Source: Modestobacter altitudinis (GTDB taxonomy: Bacteria > Actinomycetota > Actinomycetes > Mycobacteriales > Geodermatophilaceae). From it: 64,000 bases of DNA. The stretch's first letter is position 1. The number at the start of each line of letters is the position of its first letter. Below are positions 1-8,324 of the stretch, piece by piece. The stretch is from the NCBI RefSeq assembly GCF_005930475.1, contig NZ_SJEW01000005.1, positions 1-64,000 on the forward strand, given 5' to 3'. The notes under the pieces are model-generated. The model searched no databases and was not told the DNA's origin. It worked only from the letters and a program-made list of their open reading frames with translations. The translations under genes and the position numbers were made by a program.

Positions 1-2
1 GC

Positions 3-1226
3 CCCCGCCCGGTCGACCCGGCCCGCGCACTCGCCGGCACGGAGTCGTTCTGGGCCGACTGGATCGAGCACTGCGACTACCGCGGCGAGTGGCAGGAGGC
101 CGTGCGCCGGTCGCTGGTGACGTTGAAGGCGCTCACCTACGCGCCCACCGGCGGCATCGTCGCGGCCGCGACCACGTCCCTGCCCGAGGCGCTGGGTGGC
201 TCGCGCAACTGGGACTACCGCTACTGCTGGCTGCGCGACGCGACGTTCACGCTGCAAGCGCTGCTGGGCACCGGGTACGCGAAGGAGGCCAGCGCCTGGC
301 GCGAGTGGCTGCTGCGCGCCGTCGCCGGGGACCCGGCGGACCTGCGGATCATGTACGCCCTCGACGGCGCCCGCCGCATCCCGGAGTACGAGCTGCCCTG
401 GTTGTCCGGGTACGCCGGCTCCTCTCCGGTGCGGGTGGGCAACGCCGCCGCGGGGCAGTTCCAGCTCGACGTGTGGGGCGAGGTGCTCGACGGCCTGCAC
501 TACTCCCGGGCGTCGGGACTGACCCCGACCGAGGACGCCTGGTCGCTACAGCGGGCGCTGCTGGACTTCCTCGGGGGGCACTGGGACGACCCGGACAACA
601 GCCTGTGGGAGGTCCGCGGCGATCGTCGGCAGTTCGTGCACTCCAAGGTGATGGCGTGGGCCGGGCTCGACCGCGGGATCCAGGCGGTCGAGCGGTTCGG
701 GCTGGACGGGCCGGTCGACCGCTGGCGCGAGCTCCGCCAGGAGGTCCACGACGACGTCTGCCGGCACGGCTACGACGCCGCCCGCGGCACCTTCACCCAG
801 TACTACGGGTCGACCGGCCTGGACGCCGCGCTGCTGCTGCTCCCCCGGGTCGGCTTCCTCCCGCCCGAAGACCCCCGCATCGTCGGCACCGTCGAGGCGG
901 TGCAGCGCGAGCTGGGCCAGGACGGACTGCTGCTGCGCTACCACCCGGACGCCGACGGCGGGGTCGACGGCCTGGCCGGCCGCGAGAACCCGTTCCTGGC
1001 GTGCAGCTTCTGGCTGGCCGACGCGCTCAGCATGATCGGCCGGCAGCAGCAGGCGCGGGAGCTGTTCGAGCGGCTGCTCGGCCTGCGCAGCGACCTGGGA
1101 CTGCTCAGCGAGGAGTACGACACCGGCGCCGGCCGGCAGGTCGGCAACACCCCGCAGGCGTTCAGCCACGTCGGCCTGGTCAACACGGCCTGCCAGCTGG
1201 CCGGCGGTGACCGGCGGACCCGCTGA
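3..1226 (+). CDS. GH15-family glycosidase (glucoamylase/trehalase-like), 5' truncated by the window
   Basis: The frame is open from the first bases of the window, so the N-terminus lies upstream; 407 residues are visible. These correspond to the (alpha/alpha)6-barrel catalytic domain of glycoside hydrolase family 15. Visible motifs are NWDYRYCWLRDA near the visible N-terminus, LWEVRG with the likely acid Glu around residue 200, and GLLSEEYD with the likely base Glu near the C-terminus, followed by GNTPQAFSHVGLVN. Known family members release glucose from alpha-glucans or act on trehalose; the substrate cannot be decided here. No signal peptide can be assessed. The following gene starts 72 bp downstream with its own ribosome binding site, so it may be separate. 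Confidence 0.88.
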   Translation, partial: PRPVDPARALAGTESFWADWIEHCDYRGEWQEAVRRSLVTLKALTYAPTGGIVAAATTSLPEALGGSRNWDYRYCWLRDATFTLQALLGTGYAKEASAWREWLLRAVAGDPADLRIMYALDGARRIPEYELPWLSGYAGSSPVRVGNAAAGQFQLDVWGEVLDGLHYSRASGLTPTEDAWSLQRALLDFLGGHWDDPDNSLWEVRGDRRQFVHSKVMAWAGLDRGIQAVERFGLDGPVDRWRELRQEVHDDVCRHGYDAARGTFTQYYGSTGLDAALLLLPRVGFLPPEDPRIVGTVEAVQRELGQDGLLLRYHPDADGGVDGLAGRENPFLACSFWLADALSMIGRQQQARELFERLLGLRSDLGLLSEEYDTGAGRQVGNTPQAFSHVGLVNTACQLAGGDRRTR

Positions 1227-1266
1227 GCCCGGCCCGACCTGCGGCCCGGCGCACCGCGGGAGATAC

Positions 1267-1280
1267 TTGGTGCATACCAA
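1267..1280. promoter_or_regulatory. Inverted repeat upstream of the SDR gene, possible operator
   Basis: Arms TTGGT and ACCAA are separated by GCAT and lie 18 bp before the GTG start of the downstream SDR gene. The position between GH15 and the SDR fits a repressor site overlapping the promoter. No regulator gene is adjacent, so the partner is unknown. Confidence 0.4.
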
Positions 1281-1298
1281 TTGAGCTGAGGAGCGGCT

Positions 1299-2306
1299 GT
1301 GGGTCCGCAGGTGGTCGTGGTGACCGGTGCGAGCGGGGGGATCGGGCGGGCGACCGCCGTCGCCTTCGCGCGCCGGGGTGACAAGGTGGCCCTGCTCGCC
1401 CGCGGGGTGACGGGCCTGGAGGCGGCGGCGGAGGACGTGCGCGCCGCGGGTGGGACACCGCTGGTGGTCTCGGTCGACGTCGCCGACGCCGACGCGGTGG
1501 AGGCGGCCGCCGACCGCGTCGAGACCGAGTTGGGACCCATCGACGTGTGGTGCAACGTGGCGTTCACCTCGGTGTTCGCCCGGTTCTCCGACGTCAGCCC
1601 AGAGGAGTACGAGCGGGCCACGGCCGTCACCTACCTCGGCTTCGTCAACGGCACCCGCAGCGCGTTGGCGAGGATGCGGCCGCGGGACCGCGGCGTGATC
1701 GTGCAGACCGGGTCGGCGCTGGCCTACCGCGGGATCCCCCTGCAGAGCGTGTACTGCGGCGCCAAGCACGCGATCAAGGGCTTCACCGAGTCGCTGCTCA
1801 CCGAGCTGAAGCACGAGGGCAGCAACGTGCACGTCACGATGGTGAACATGCCCGGGGTGAACACCCCGCAGTTCGACTGGGTGCTCAACAAGCTGCCGAA
1901 GAAGCCGCAGCCGGTGGCGCCCATCTACGCCCCCGAGTTCGTCGCCACCTCGATGGTGTGGGCCGCCGAGCACCCCGGGCGGCGGGCCTGGTGGGTCGGC
2001 ATCCCGACCGTCTACACGATCCTGGGCAACAAGGTCGCGCCGGCCTTCCTCGACTGGTACCTGGCGCGCACCGGCTTCGCGGGGCAGCAGACCAGCACGC
2101 CGGCCGGCCCCGACGACCCGCACAACCTCTGGCAGCCCGCCGACGGCGAGGGCGGCCGGGACTTCGGCGCCGACGGCCGGTTCACCGACGGGTCATGGAC
2201 CGCCGACCCGCAGATCTGGGCCAGCCGCCACCACGGCACCCTGGCCGCGGCCGGCGCCACGGTGCTCGCCGGCGCCACCGCGGCGCTGCTGCGCGGCCGG
2301 CGATGA
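1299..2306 (+). CDS. SDR family oxidoreductase
   Basis: A 335-residue classical short-chain dehydrogenase. The Rossmann glycine motif TGASGGIG is at residues 9-16 and the catalytic YxxxK is present as YCGAKHAIKG near residue 150. The C-terminus is extended beyond the usual 250 residues by about 80 residues ending in a hydrophobic, Ala-rich stretch that could be a membrane anchor. The GTG start at 1299 is preceded by GAGGAG at good spacing. It overlaps the next gene by ATGA, so the two are probably cotranscribed. Family role: NAD(P)-dependent alcohol/ketone redox; the substrate is unknown. Confidence 0.85.
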   Translation: MGPQVVVVTGASGGIGRATAVAFARRGDKVALLARGVTGLEAAAEDVRAAGGTPLVVSVDVADADAVEAAADRVETELGPIDVWCNVAFTSVFARFSDVSPEEYERATAVTYLGFVNGTRSALARMRPRDRGVIVQTGSALAYRGIPLQSVYCGAKHAIKGFTESLLTELKHEGSNVHVTMVNMPGVNTPQFDWVLNKLPKKPQPVAPIYAPEFVATSMVWAAEHPGRRAWWVGIPTVYTILGNKVAPAFLDWYLARTGFAGQQTSTPAGPDDPHNLWQPADGEGGRDFGADGRFTDGSWTADPQIWASRHHGTLAAAGATVLAGATAALLRGRR

Positions 2307-2671
2307 ACAGGCTCGGCGGGCGCGGGACGACCCGCGCCCTGGCGGTCGTCCTGGGCGCGACGAACCTGGCGCTGGTGGCCCGCCCGGACGACGTGTCCGC
2401 GGCGGTCGCACCGGGGCGGGAGCGACCGCCGAGCTGGCTGGTGCGGGTGCTCGGCTCCCGGGTGGCGCTCCAGCAGCTCCTGGTGCTCGCCCGACCGACC
2501 CGGGGCCTGGTGCTGCTCGGGGCGGCCGTCGACGCGCTGCACGCCACCAGCATGGTCGCCGCCACGCAGATCTGGCCGCAGCACCGGCGGGTGGCCGGCG
2601 CCAGCGCGGCCGTGGCCGCCGCCTCCGCGGTCCTGGAGCTGACCACGGCCCCACCGGGGACGCACCGCTGA
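2303..2671 (+). CDS. Small hydrophobic membrane protein of unknown function
   Basis: A 122-residue protein whose ATG overlaps the stop of the upstream SDR (ATGA), indicating translational coupling. Two or three hydrophobic, Ala/Leu/Val-rich segments (about residues 11-25, 68-90 and 100-113) suggest membrane helices. It resembles small DUF4267-type proteins in size and hydropathy, but I cannot assign a family confidently. Tight coupling suggests a role with the SDR. Confidence 0.65.
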   Translation: MNRLGGRGTTRALAVVLGATNLALVARPDDVSAAVAPGRERPPSWLVRVLGSRVALQQLLVLARPTRGLVLLGAAVDALHATSMVAATQIWPQHRRVAGASAAVAAASAVLELTTAPPGTHR

Positions 2672-2770
2672 GCGGACGGAACGCCCGGTACACCCCTGCG
2701 CTGGGCCCCGATCCCGACCGTCGCCACGAGACGACGGTGCACCTGGTCTGACCCCGGAGGCGCAAGGACG

Positions 2771-3523
2771 ATGCCGACCTGGCTGGAAGCGGGACTGTGG
2801 GGCCTCCTGGGCGGGGGCGCACTGGTCCTCGGCGCCCTGGTGGCCTGGTTCGCGCGGGTGCCGTCCGGCGTCATCGCCTCGGTGATGGCGTTCGGCTCGG
2901 GGGTGCTCATCTCGGCTGTGGCCTTCGACCTGATGGCGGAGGCCGCGGACACCGGCGGCCTCTTGGCTACAGCGGTCGGCTTCCTCGGCGGTGCCGTGGC
3001 CTACCTGGGTGCCAACGCGCTGCTGGCGCGGCGCGGTGGCCGGCACCGCAAGCGCTCGGGTGACCAGCAACCGTCGGAGTCCGACCAGTCGGGCAGTGGG
3101 GCGGCCATCGCCGTGGGCGCGCTGCTCGACGGCATCCCGGAGTCGGTCGTCCTGGGGCTCGGTCTGCTCAGCGGCGGCGGGGTCAGCCTCTCGGTGCTGG
3201 CGGCGGTCTTCATCTCCAACGTGCCCGAGGGCTTGTCCAGTGCAGCCGGCATGAAGAAGAACGGTCGGTCGGCCACCTACGTCTTCGGCGTGTGGACGAC
3301 GATCGCCGTGGTCAGCGCCCTCGCCGCACTCGTCGGCTACGCCGCCCTGGGCGGCGCTCCGCCCGAGCTGATCGCCGTGATCACCGCCGTCGCGGCCGGC
3401 GCGATCCTGACCATGATCGCCGACACCATGATCCCGGAGGCCTTCGAGACGACCCGGACCTGGACCGGCCTGATCACCACGGTCGGGTTCCTGCTCGCGT
3501 TCGCCATCGATCGCGCCGGCTGA
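2771..3523 (+). CDS. ZIP family metal cation transporter
   Basis: A 250-residue polytopic membrane protein. The two metal-site helices of ZIP proteins are visible as DGIPESVVLGLGL around residues 122-134 and SNVPEGLSSAAGM around 148-160. A charged, Ser-rich cytoplasmic loop precedes them (residues 90-110). ZIP proteins move Zn2+ or other divalent metals toward the cytoplasm, although bacterial members sometimes act in either direction. The ATG follows an AGGCGCAAGG ribosome binding region. It is convergent with the lipoprotein gene. Confidence 0.85.
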   Translation: MPTWLEAGLWGLLGGGALVLGALVAWFARVPSGVIASVMAFGSGVLISAVAFDLMAEAADTGGLLATAVGFLGGAVAYLGANALLARRGGRHRKRSGDQQPSESDQSGSGAAIAVGALLDGIPESVVLGLGLLSGGGVSLSVLAAVFISNVPEGLSSAAGMKKNGRSATYVFGVWTTIAVVSALAALVGYAALGGAPPELIAVITAVAAGAILTMIADTMIPEAFETTRTWTGLITTVGFLLAFAIDRAG

Positions 3524-3552
3524 TCCTGGGAGCGACCAGCCGGCCGCGGGGT

Positions 3553-4041
3553 TCAGCCGAGCGAGGCGGTCATGGCGACGGCGTCATCGGTGACCGACGA
3601 GCAGGCGAGGGTCAGTGGACCGGCGGACACGCTCTCCCCCTGACCGCACGACACCTCCTGGTCGCCGATCCTGAAGGTGGCCCGGCCGTTCTCGACTCCG
3701 CCGAGAACCACCGACGTCCCGAGCACGTCGGCCTCCGCACCGTCACCGGTGAGGGTGACCGTGCACTCACGGCCCGAGCAGTCGACGTCGGCGTCGGAGT
3801 CGGACTCGCCGGACGCCTCGGCGCTGCCGGCCGTGCCGGTGGCCGCGTCCGTCGACTCGGTCGTCTGGTCCGCTCCGTCGGTGACCTCGGCCGGGGAGCT
3901 CTCCGTGACGCTGACCTCAGGTGTGGCGTCGGCAGCCCCCGGTTGGGAGTCGTCCCCGCAGGCGGCCAAGGGCACCAGCGTGAGGCCTCCGGCGAGCACG
4001 AGGGCGGAGACGCGTCGGCGCTGCACTCTTCTCGTTCCCAT
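3553..4041 (-). CDS. LpqH-like secreted lipoprotein
   Basis: A 162-residue protein with a positively charged N-terminus, a hydrophobic stretch and a lipobox LAAC (Cys near residue 28). An acidic, Ser/Thr-rich linker follows, then a C-terminal beta-rich domain with paired cysteines (VDCSGREC; VSCGQGE; LACSS). The C-terminal domain resembles the mycobacterial 19-kDa antigen LpqH family, whose function is not settled. It is probably anchored to the outer face of the membrane. A GTG nine codons upstream (4068) is an alternative start; neither start has a convincing ribosome binding site. Confidence 0.75.
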   Translation of the reverse strand: MGTRRVQRRRVSALVLAGGLTLVPLAACGDDSQPGAADATPEVSVTESSPAEVTDGADQTTESTDAATGTAGSAEASGESDSDADVDCSGRECTVTLTGDGAEADVLGTSVVLGGVENGRATFRIGDQEVSCGQGESVSAGPLTLACSSVTDDAVAMTASLG

Positions 4042-4129
4042 GCTCCGACGGTAGGAGCGTGTGCCCACGGCGGCCTGCTGGATCCGGGATCCGTCACAGG
4101 GTCGTCATGCTCCCGCGCTCTGGTCATCT

Positions 4130-4350
4130 TCAGCCGAGGACGACGCCACGACCCGCGGTGCGGAGGACGAGGCCGGAGGTCTGCACCTGGGTGCTGGTCA
4201 CCTGCTGGGCGAACGGCAGCGGGTCCAGCGGCACGCGCAGGCTGAACCGCTAGGTCACCAGCAGCTCCGGCAGGCCCTGCAGCGGCTGCCCGGCGTCCAG
4301 CGCCGTGGGCCTCAGGACCAGGTCTGCGCCGTCGGCCGGCGGGCATGCCT
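4130..4350 (-). pseudogene. C-terminal remnant of an LmeA-like (DUF2993) gene
   Basis: On the minus strand a frame reads DLVLRPTALDAG, then GLPELLVT, an in-frame TAG, then RFSLRVPLDPLP and VQTSGLVLRTAGRGVVLG before a TGA. This order of strands resembles the C-terminal end of DUF2993/LmeA phospholipid-binding proteins. The stop inside the frame and the lack of an N-terminal part indicate a decayed copy. It sits between the lipoprotein and a glycosyltransferase remnant, another sign of decay in this interval. The family match is by eye only. Confidence 0.45.
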
Positions 4351-4538
4351 TCGACCAGATCGTCGTTCCCTGCGCCGTAGAAGAGCAGTGACCGGAACCG
4401 GAAGAGACGCAACCAGGCCACCACCACCGACGAGAACGGCGAGCACTCCACCCGGGCGCTGAACGCCGCGGCCGTCGTCGCCTACACCGCCAGAGCCGAC
4501 GCCGGGTGTCGCGCGGCCCGCACCAGCGGCCAGCGGCC

Positions 4539-4990
4539 GGCTACGTCGGGGTGATCGACGAGCGGCTGGACCTGGACCTGGTCGCCGACCTCGCCGCCTC
4601 ACTGCCCCACTGGACCATCCGGATGGTCGGTCCGGTGACCAAGATCGATCCCGCCCACCTCCCGCAGGCCGACACCCTCGAGTACCCCGGCCTCGTGGCC
4701 TACCACGAACTCCCGGAGGTGATGGCCGGCTTGGACGTCGCCCTGATGCCCTTCGCGCTCAACGAGGCCACCCGCTCGATCAGCCCGACCAAGACTGAGC
4801 ACTCCGTCCACCATCACGAGGTCCGCCGGGACGCCTGCATCCAGTGCTGCTGGCTGCCTACGTCCGGCGGCTGGCCGCTGACCAGGCTGGTGGAGGCGGT
4901 CATGAACGTGGTAGACGAACTACCCACCTCCGACCGGGCACGAGCGTGCCCGAGGAGCCGAACGCGCCCGAGCACAGTTCCATCTCCTAG
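4539..4990 (+). pseudogene. Glycosyltransferase (GT1/GT4-like) remnant
   Basis: From about 4539 the plus-strand frame reads GYVGVIDERLDLDLVADLA, then WTIRMVGPVTKIDP, ELPEVMAGLDVALMPFALN and EATRSISPTKTE. This is the C-terminal GT-B half typical of actinobacterial cell-envelope glycosyltransferases. The expected continuation after SPTKTLEYMAAG is lost; the frame runs into unrelated residues. No N-terminal half is visible upstream. It is best read as a truncated, rearranged gene. It directly precedes an intact glycosyltransferase. Confidence 0.6.
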
Positions 4991-5005
4991 CCCCTTGAGG
5001 TGCCG

Positions 5006-6883
5006 ATGCAGGACGACCAGCGTTCACCAGCGCGGATCAGCGTGATCATGCCGTGCTTCGATCAGGAGGCTTACCTGCCGGGCGCGGTCGCCTCCCTGCT
5101 CGGACAAACGTGTGCCGACTGGGAGCTGGTCGTGGTCGACGACGGCTCACCCGGCGACGTCGAGGCCGCTCTCGGGGCCGATCTACATGACGCGAGGGTC
5201 CGGATCGAGGCGTTCCCTGCCAACCGAGGGCTCGGCGCGGCCCTGAACCGCGGGCTCGACGTGGCGGTCGGAGACTTCATCACCTACCTGCCGTGCGACG
5301 ACCGCATGCACGCCGACCACCTCGCGTCCCTGGTCACCCTGCTCGGCGCCCACCCGGAGGCACCGTTCGTCTTCTCGGGTCTGAGGCACGGCCAGGACCA
5401 GACCACGACCGGTTGCGTCGACGGTGAGCCGCTGCAGCTCATCCAGGTCATGCACCGGCACACGGAGGAACGCTGGCTCGAACGTGCCGAGCTCACGACG
5501 GACGACCTGGAGCGCATGTTCTGGTCCCGGCTGCCCGCATCGGCGGAGCCACCGCTCGGGACCGGTGCCGTGACCGCCACGTGGGGAAGCCATCCCCGGC
5601 AGCGCCACCGGGTCCTCCGCGAGCCTTGGGGTGGGTTGAACCCGTACCGGGTGCGCTACGGGGTCCAGGAGCCGTTACGTCTGCAGAGCTCCGTCGGTCA
5701 TCTCCACGACGAAGTCAGCCACTACCGGCGTTTCCGCGAACGTCCCGCCACTCCCCCAGCGCCGGACGGGCTCCGGATCCTCCTCGTCGGGGAACTGGCC
5801 CACAATCCCGAGCGCATCCTCAGCCTCGCGGAACGGGGCCACACCCTCTATGGGCTGTGGACCGACGACCCCGTGTGGTTCAACACCGTCGGGCCGCTCC
5901 CCTTCGGCCACGTGACGGATCTGCCGAGACAGGGGTGGCGCGCGGCGGTCGAGGAGCTGCGCCCCGACCTGATCTACGCGTTGTTGAACTGGCAGGCGGT
6001 GCCCTTCGCACACGAGGTCCTCATGTCCGGATTCGACATCCCGTTCGTCTGGCACTTCAAGGAGGGCCCGTTCTTCTGCCTCGAGCGTGGCCTCTGGCCG
6101 CAGCTGGTGGACCTGCACCTGCGATCTGACGGACAGATCTATTCCAGCCCCGAACTCCGGGACTGGTTCGCAGCCACCGTGCCGCAGACCCGCTCGGGGA
6201 TGAGTCACGTCCTCGACGGTGATCTGCCGAAGGCCGAATGGCTCACGGGCGAGCCCTCACCTCTGCTCTCCGAGCGTGACGGGGAGGTCCACACCGTGAT
6301 CCCGGGCAGGCCGATGGGTCCACATCCCGACGTCATCGAGCAGCTCGCCCGGCACGGCGTGCACGTGCATCTCTACAGCGAGAAGGCTCACCTGCAGATG
6401 AAGGAGTGGGTGGACGAGGTGCGGAGGCGAGCGCCGCGCCACTTCCATCTGCATCCTCAGGTCGATCAGCATGGCTGGGTGGAGGAGTTCTCCCGGTACG
6501 ACGCCGGATGGCTGCATGACGTCCGCAGCCACAACGGTGGCGACCTGCACGCCGCCACCTGGGACGACCTCAACTACCCCGCGCGGATGGGCACGCTGGC
6601 CGCAGCAGGCCTGCCCATGATCCAACCCCGCAACGACGGATCCATCGTCGCAACGCAGACGCTGACGGCAGCCCGGGGGCTGGGGCTCTTCTACTCGGAC
6701 CCGCAGGAGTTGGCCCGGGCGCTGACTGACACGCCGGCCATGTCGGCTCTGCGTCGGAACGTGTGGGAGCAGCGCAGTCACTTCACCTTCGACGCGCACG
6801 TGAGCGACCTCGTTGCCTTCTTCCGCACCGTCATCGCAGGCCGGAACGAACGAGGAGGTCCTGACCTGCTCGCAACGGCATGA
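5006..6883 (+). CDS. Two-domain glycosyltransferase: GT2 N-terminus plus GT-B-like C-terminus
   Basis: A 625-residue protein. Residues 10-110 form a GT-A family 2 domain: ISVIMPCFDQEAYLPGAV, VVVDDGSPGD and a DxD-like LPCDDR. Residues 250-620 look like a second, GT-B-type glycosyltransferase (DGLRILLVGELAHNPER at its start, PARMGTLAAAGLPMI and a donor-site-like region near the end). No signal peptide or membrane segment is evident, so it probably acts in the cytoplasm on cell-surface glycan precursors. ATG 5006 is chosen over GTG 5000 because TTGAGG lies at proper distance. Acceptor and donor sugars are unknown. Confidence 0.78.
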   Translation: MQDDQRSPARISVIMPCFDQEAYLPGAVASLLGQTCADWELVVVDDGSPGDVEAALGADLHDARVRIEAFPANRGLGAALNRGLDVAVGDFITYLPCDDRMHADHLASLVTLLGAHPEAPFVFSGLRHGQDQTTTGCVDGEPLQLIQVMHRHTEERWLERAELTTDDLERMFWSRLPASAEPPLGTGAVTATWGSHPRQRHRVLREPWGGLNPYRVRYGVQEPLRLQSSVGHLHDEVSHYRRFRERPATPPAPDGLRILLVGELAHNPERILSLAERGHTLYGLWTDDPVWFNTVGPLPFGHVTDLPRQGWRAAVEELRPDLIYALLNWQAVPFAHEVLMSGFDIPFVWHFKEGPFFCLERGLWPQLVDLHLRSDGQIYSSPELRDWFAATVPQTRSGMSHVLDGDLPKAEWLTGEPSPLLSERDGEVHTVIPGRPMGPHPDVIEQLARHGVHVHLYSEKAHLQMKEWVDEVRRRAPRHFHLHPQVDQHGWVEEFSRYDAGWLHDVRSHNGGDLHAATWDDLNYPARMGTLAAAGLPMIQPRNDGSIVATQTLTAARGLGLFYSDPQELARALTDTPAMSALRRNVWEQRSHFTFDAHVSDLVAFFRTVIAGRNERGGPDLLATA

Positions 6884-7254
6884 GGAGGTCTCCCCCGGAC
6901 GCCGGGTCGGGCCTCAGCCCGTTGCTCGGGGGGTAACGGGCGTGCGGCCGGTGCGCCCGTCCTCGTCGTCGGGCCGCTGCAGGTGGGAGCGGATGGAGCG
7001 GGCGCACCTGCTGCAGATGCGGCGCACCGGCGATCTCCGGTGTCCACGGCACCGGCGCCGCCGAAGCTCTACCCCGGTGCCGACGTGGACCGGGACCACG
7101 TCCGTCGGGCGGTCGGTGAGCAAGCCGACGATCGTCTGCCCAAGACCGGGTCTCAAGGGGTGAGGCAGGGTCGGCGCGTGGCGTCGATCGCCTTCGCCGA
7201 GCGCAGCGAGGACAACGGCTCGTCTCAGGTCATGCACTCCACGTGCCGCGCGCC
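6884..7254. other. Intergenic stretch with no recognisable gene
   Basis: About 370 bases between the glycosyltransferase and the aldo/keto reductase. Only overlapping frames without family motifs occur on either strand. A -10-like TAGGTT follows at 7255-7260. Confidence 0.5.
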
Positions 7255-7260
7255 TAGGTT
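7255..7260 (+). promoter_or_regulatory. Putative -10 box for a leaderless aldo/keto reductase transcript
   Basis: TAGGTT fits the actinobacterial TANNNT -10 and ends 8 bases before the GTG start codon. No Shine-Dalgarno sequence intervenes, so translation from a 5'-terminal GTG is plausible. This is inference. Confidence 0.4.
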
Positions 7261-7267
7261 GGCCGTC

Positions 7268-8272
7268 GTGGAGTTCCGACGCCTGGGCCGTTCCGGCCTG
7301 ACCATCTCGCAGATTGCCTACGGCAACTGGCTGACCCACGGCAGCCAGGTCGAGGAGGACGCCGCGCACGCCTGCGTGCGGGCCGCCCTCGACGTGGGGA
7401 TCACCACCTTCGACACCGCCGACGTCTACGCCGGCACCAAGGCCGAATCTGTCCTCGGTAGCGCGCTGGCCGGCCAGCGCCGCGAGGGCCTGGAGGTCTT
7501 CACCAAGGTGTACTGGCCCACCGGGTCCGGCGCCAACGACCGCGGCCTGTCCCGCAAGCACATCACCGAGAGCTGCAACGCCTCGCTGAAGCGGCTGCAG
7601 ACCGACTACGTCGACCTCTACCAGGCACACCGCTACGACGCCTCGGTGCCGCTGGAGGAGACGATGACCGCCTTCGCCGACCTCGTGCGGCAGGGCAAGG
7701 TGCTCTACCTGGGCGTCTCCGAGTGGCGCGCCGAGCAGATCGCGGCCGCGGCCGAGCTGGCCCGGGAGCTGAAGGTCCAGCTGATCAGCAACCAGCCGCA
7801 GTACTCGATGCTCTGGCGGGTCATCGAGTCCGAGGTGGTGCCGACCAGCGAGAAGGAGGGCCTCTCGCAGATCGTCTGGTCGCCGCTGGCCCAGGGTGTG
7901 CTCACCGGCAAGTACCTGCCCGGCCAGCAGCCGCCGGCCGACAGCCGTGCGGGCCACGCCGCGGCCGGCACGTCGATCCAGGGCTTCCTCACCGACGAGG
8001 TGCTCACCCGGGTCCAGCAGCTGCGCCCGATCGCCGACGAGCTGGGCCTGTCGATGGCCCAGCTCGCGATCGCCTGGGTGCTGCAGAACCAGAACGTCGC
8101 CGGGGCGATCATCGGGGCCAGCCGTCCCGAGCAGGTGCACGACAACGTCAAGGCGGCCGGCATCCGGCTGCCGGCGGAGGTGATGACCCGCATCGACGAG
8201 GCCCTCGGCGGCGTCGTCGAGCGCGACCCGGGTCAGGTCTTCCTCCCGGCTGACAGGTCTGCCCGGAGCTGA
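7268..8272 (+). CDS. Aldo/keto reductase (voltage-gated K+ channel beta-subunit type)
   Basis: A 334-residue TIM-barrel oxidoreductase. Visible motifs are GITTFDTADVYAGTKAE with the conserved Asp and catalytic Tyr, VFTKVYWP with the catalytic Lys, YVDLYQAHRYD with the catalytic His, and the NADPH-binding GAIIGASRPEQ at the C-terminus. It reduces aldehydes or ketones with NADPH; the substrate is unknown. GTG 7268 is chosen because family members begin about five residues before RLGRSG and because a -10-like box lies 8 bp upstream. A mannitol dehydrogenase-family gene follows in the same direction. Confidence 0.85.
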   Translation: MEFRRLGRSGLTISQIAYGNWLTHGSQVEEDAAHACVRAALDVGITTFDTADVYAGTKAESVLGSALAGQRREGLEVFTKVYWPTGSGANDRGLSRKHITESCNASLKRLQTDYVDLYQAHRYDASVPLEETMTAFADLVRQGKVLYLGVSEWRAEQIAAAAELARELKVQLISNQPQYSMLWRVIESEVVPTSEKEGLSQIVWSPLAQGVLTGKYLPGQQPPADSRAGHAAAGTSIQGFLTDEVLTRVQQLRPIADELGLSMAQLAIAWVLQNQNVAGAIIGASRPEQVHDNVKAAGIRLPAEVMTRIDEALGGVVERDPGQVFLPADRSARS

Positions 8273-8296
8273 CGGACCTGGTAGACCAGGAGTACC

Positions 8297-8314
8297 TACC
8301 CTGACGTCAGGGTA
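8297..8314. promoter_or_regulatory. 18-bp perfect palindrome, putative MerR-type operator (site 1)
   Basis: TACCCTGACGTCAGGGTA is perfectly self-complementary and lies 11 bp before the GTG of the mannitol dehydrogenase-family gene. The same core occurs before the first SulP gene (12300-12313), and related forms occur before the second SulP gene and upstream of 18154. MerR proteins bind such palindromes between -35 and -10. A weak -10 (TAAAGG, 8313-8318) would give a leaderless GTG. Confidence 0.5.
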
Positions 8315-8324
8315 AAGGCGAGGG

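Noticed and set aside
546-2123. Long minus-strand open frame (525 codons) opposite the GH15 and SDR genes
   Set aside because: It is antisense to two genes with clear catalytic motifs and shows no family features; long antisense frames are expected at this GC content. The same applies to similar frames opposite RNase J, both SulP genes and the monooxygenases.
8297-8314. Palindrome after the aldo/keto reductase as a transcription terminator
   Set aside because: It has no loop, and the same core occurs before other genes abutting -10 boxes, so an operator is a better reading.
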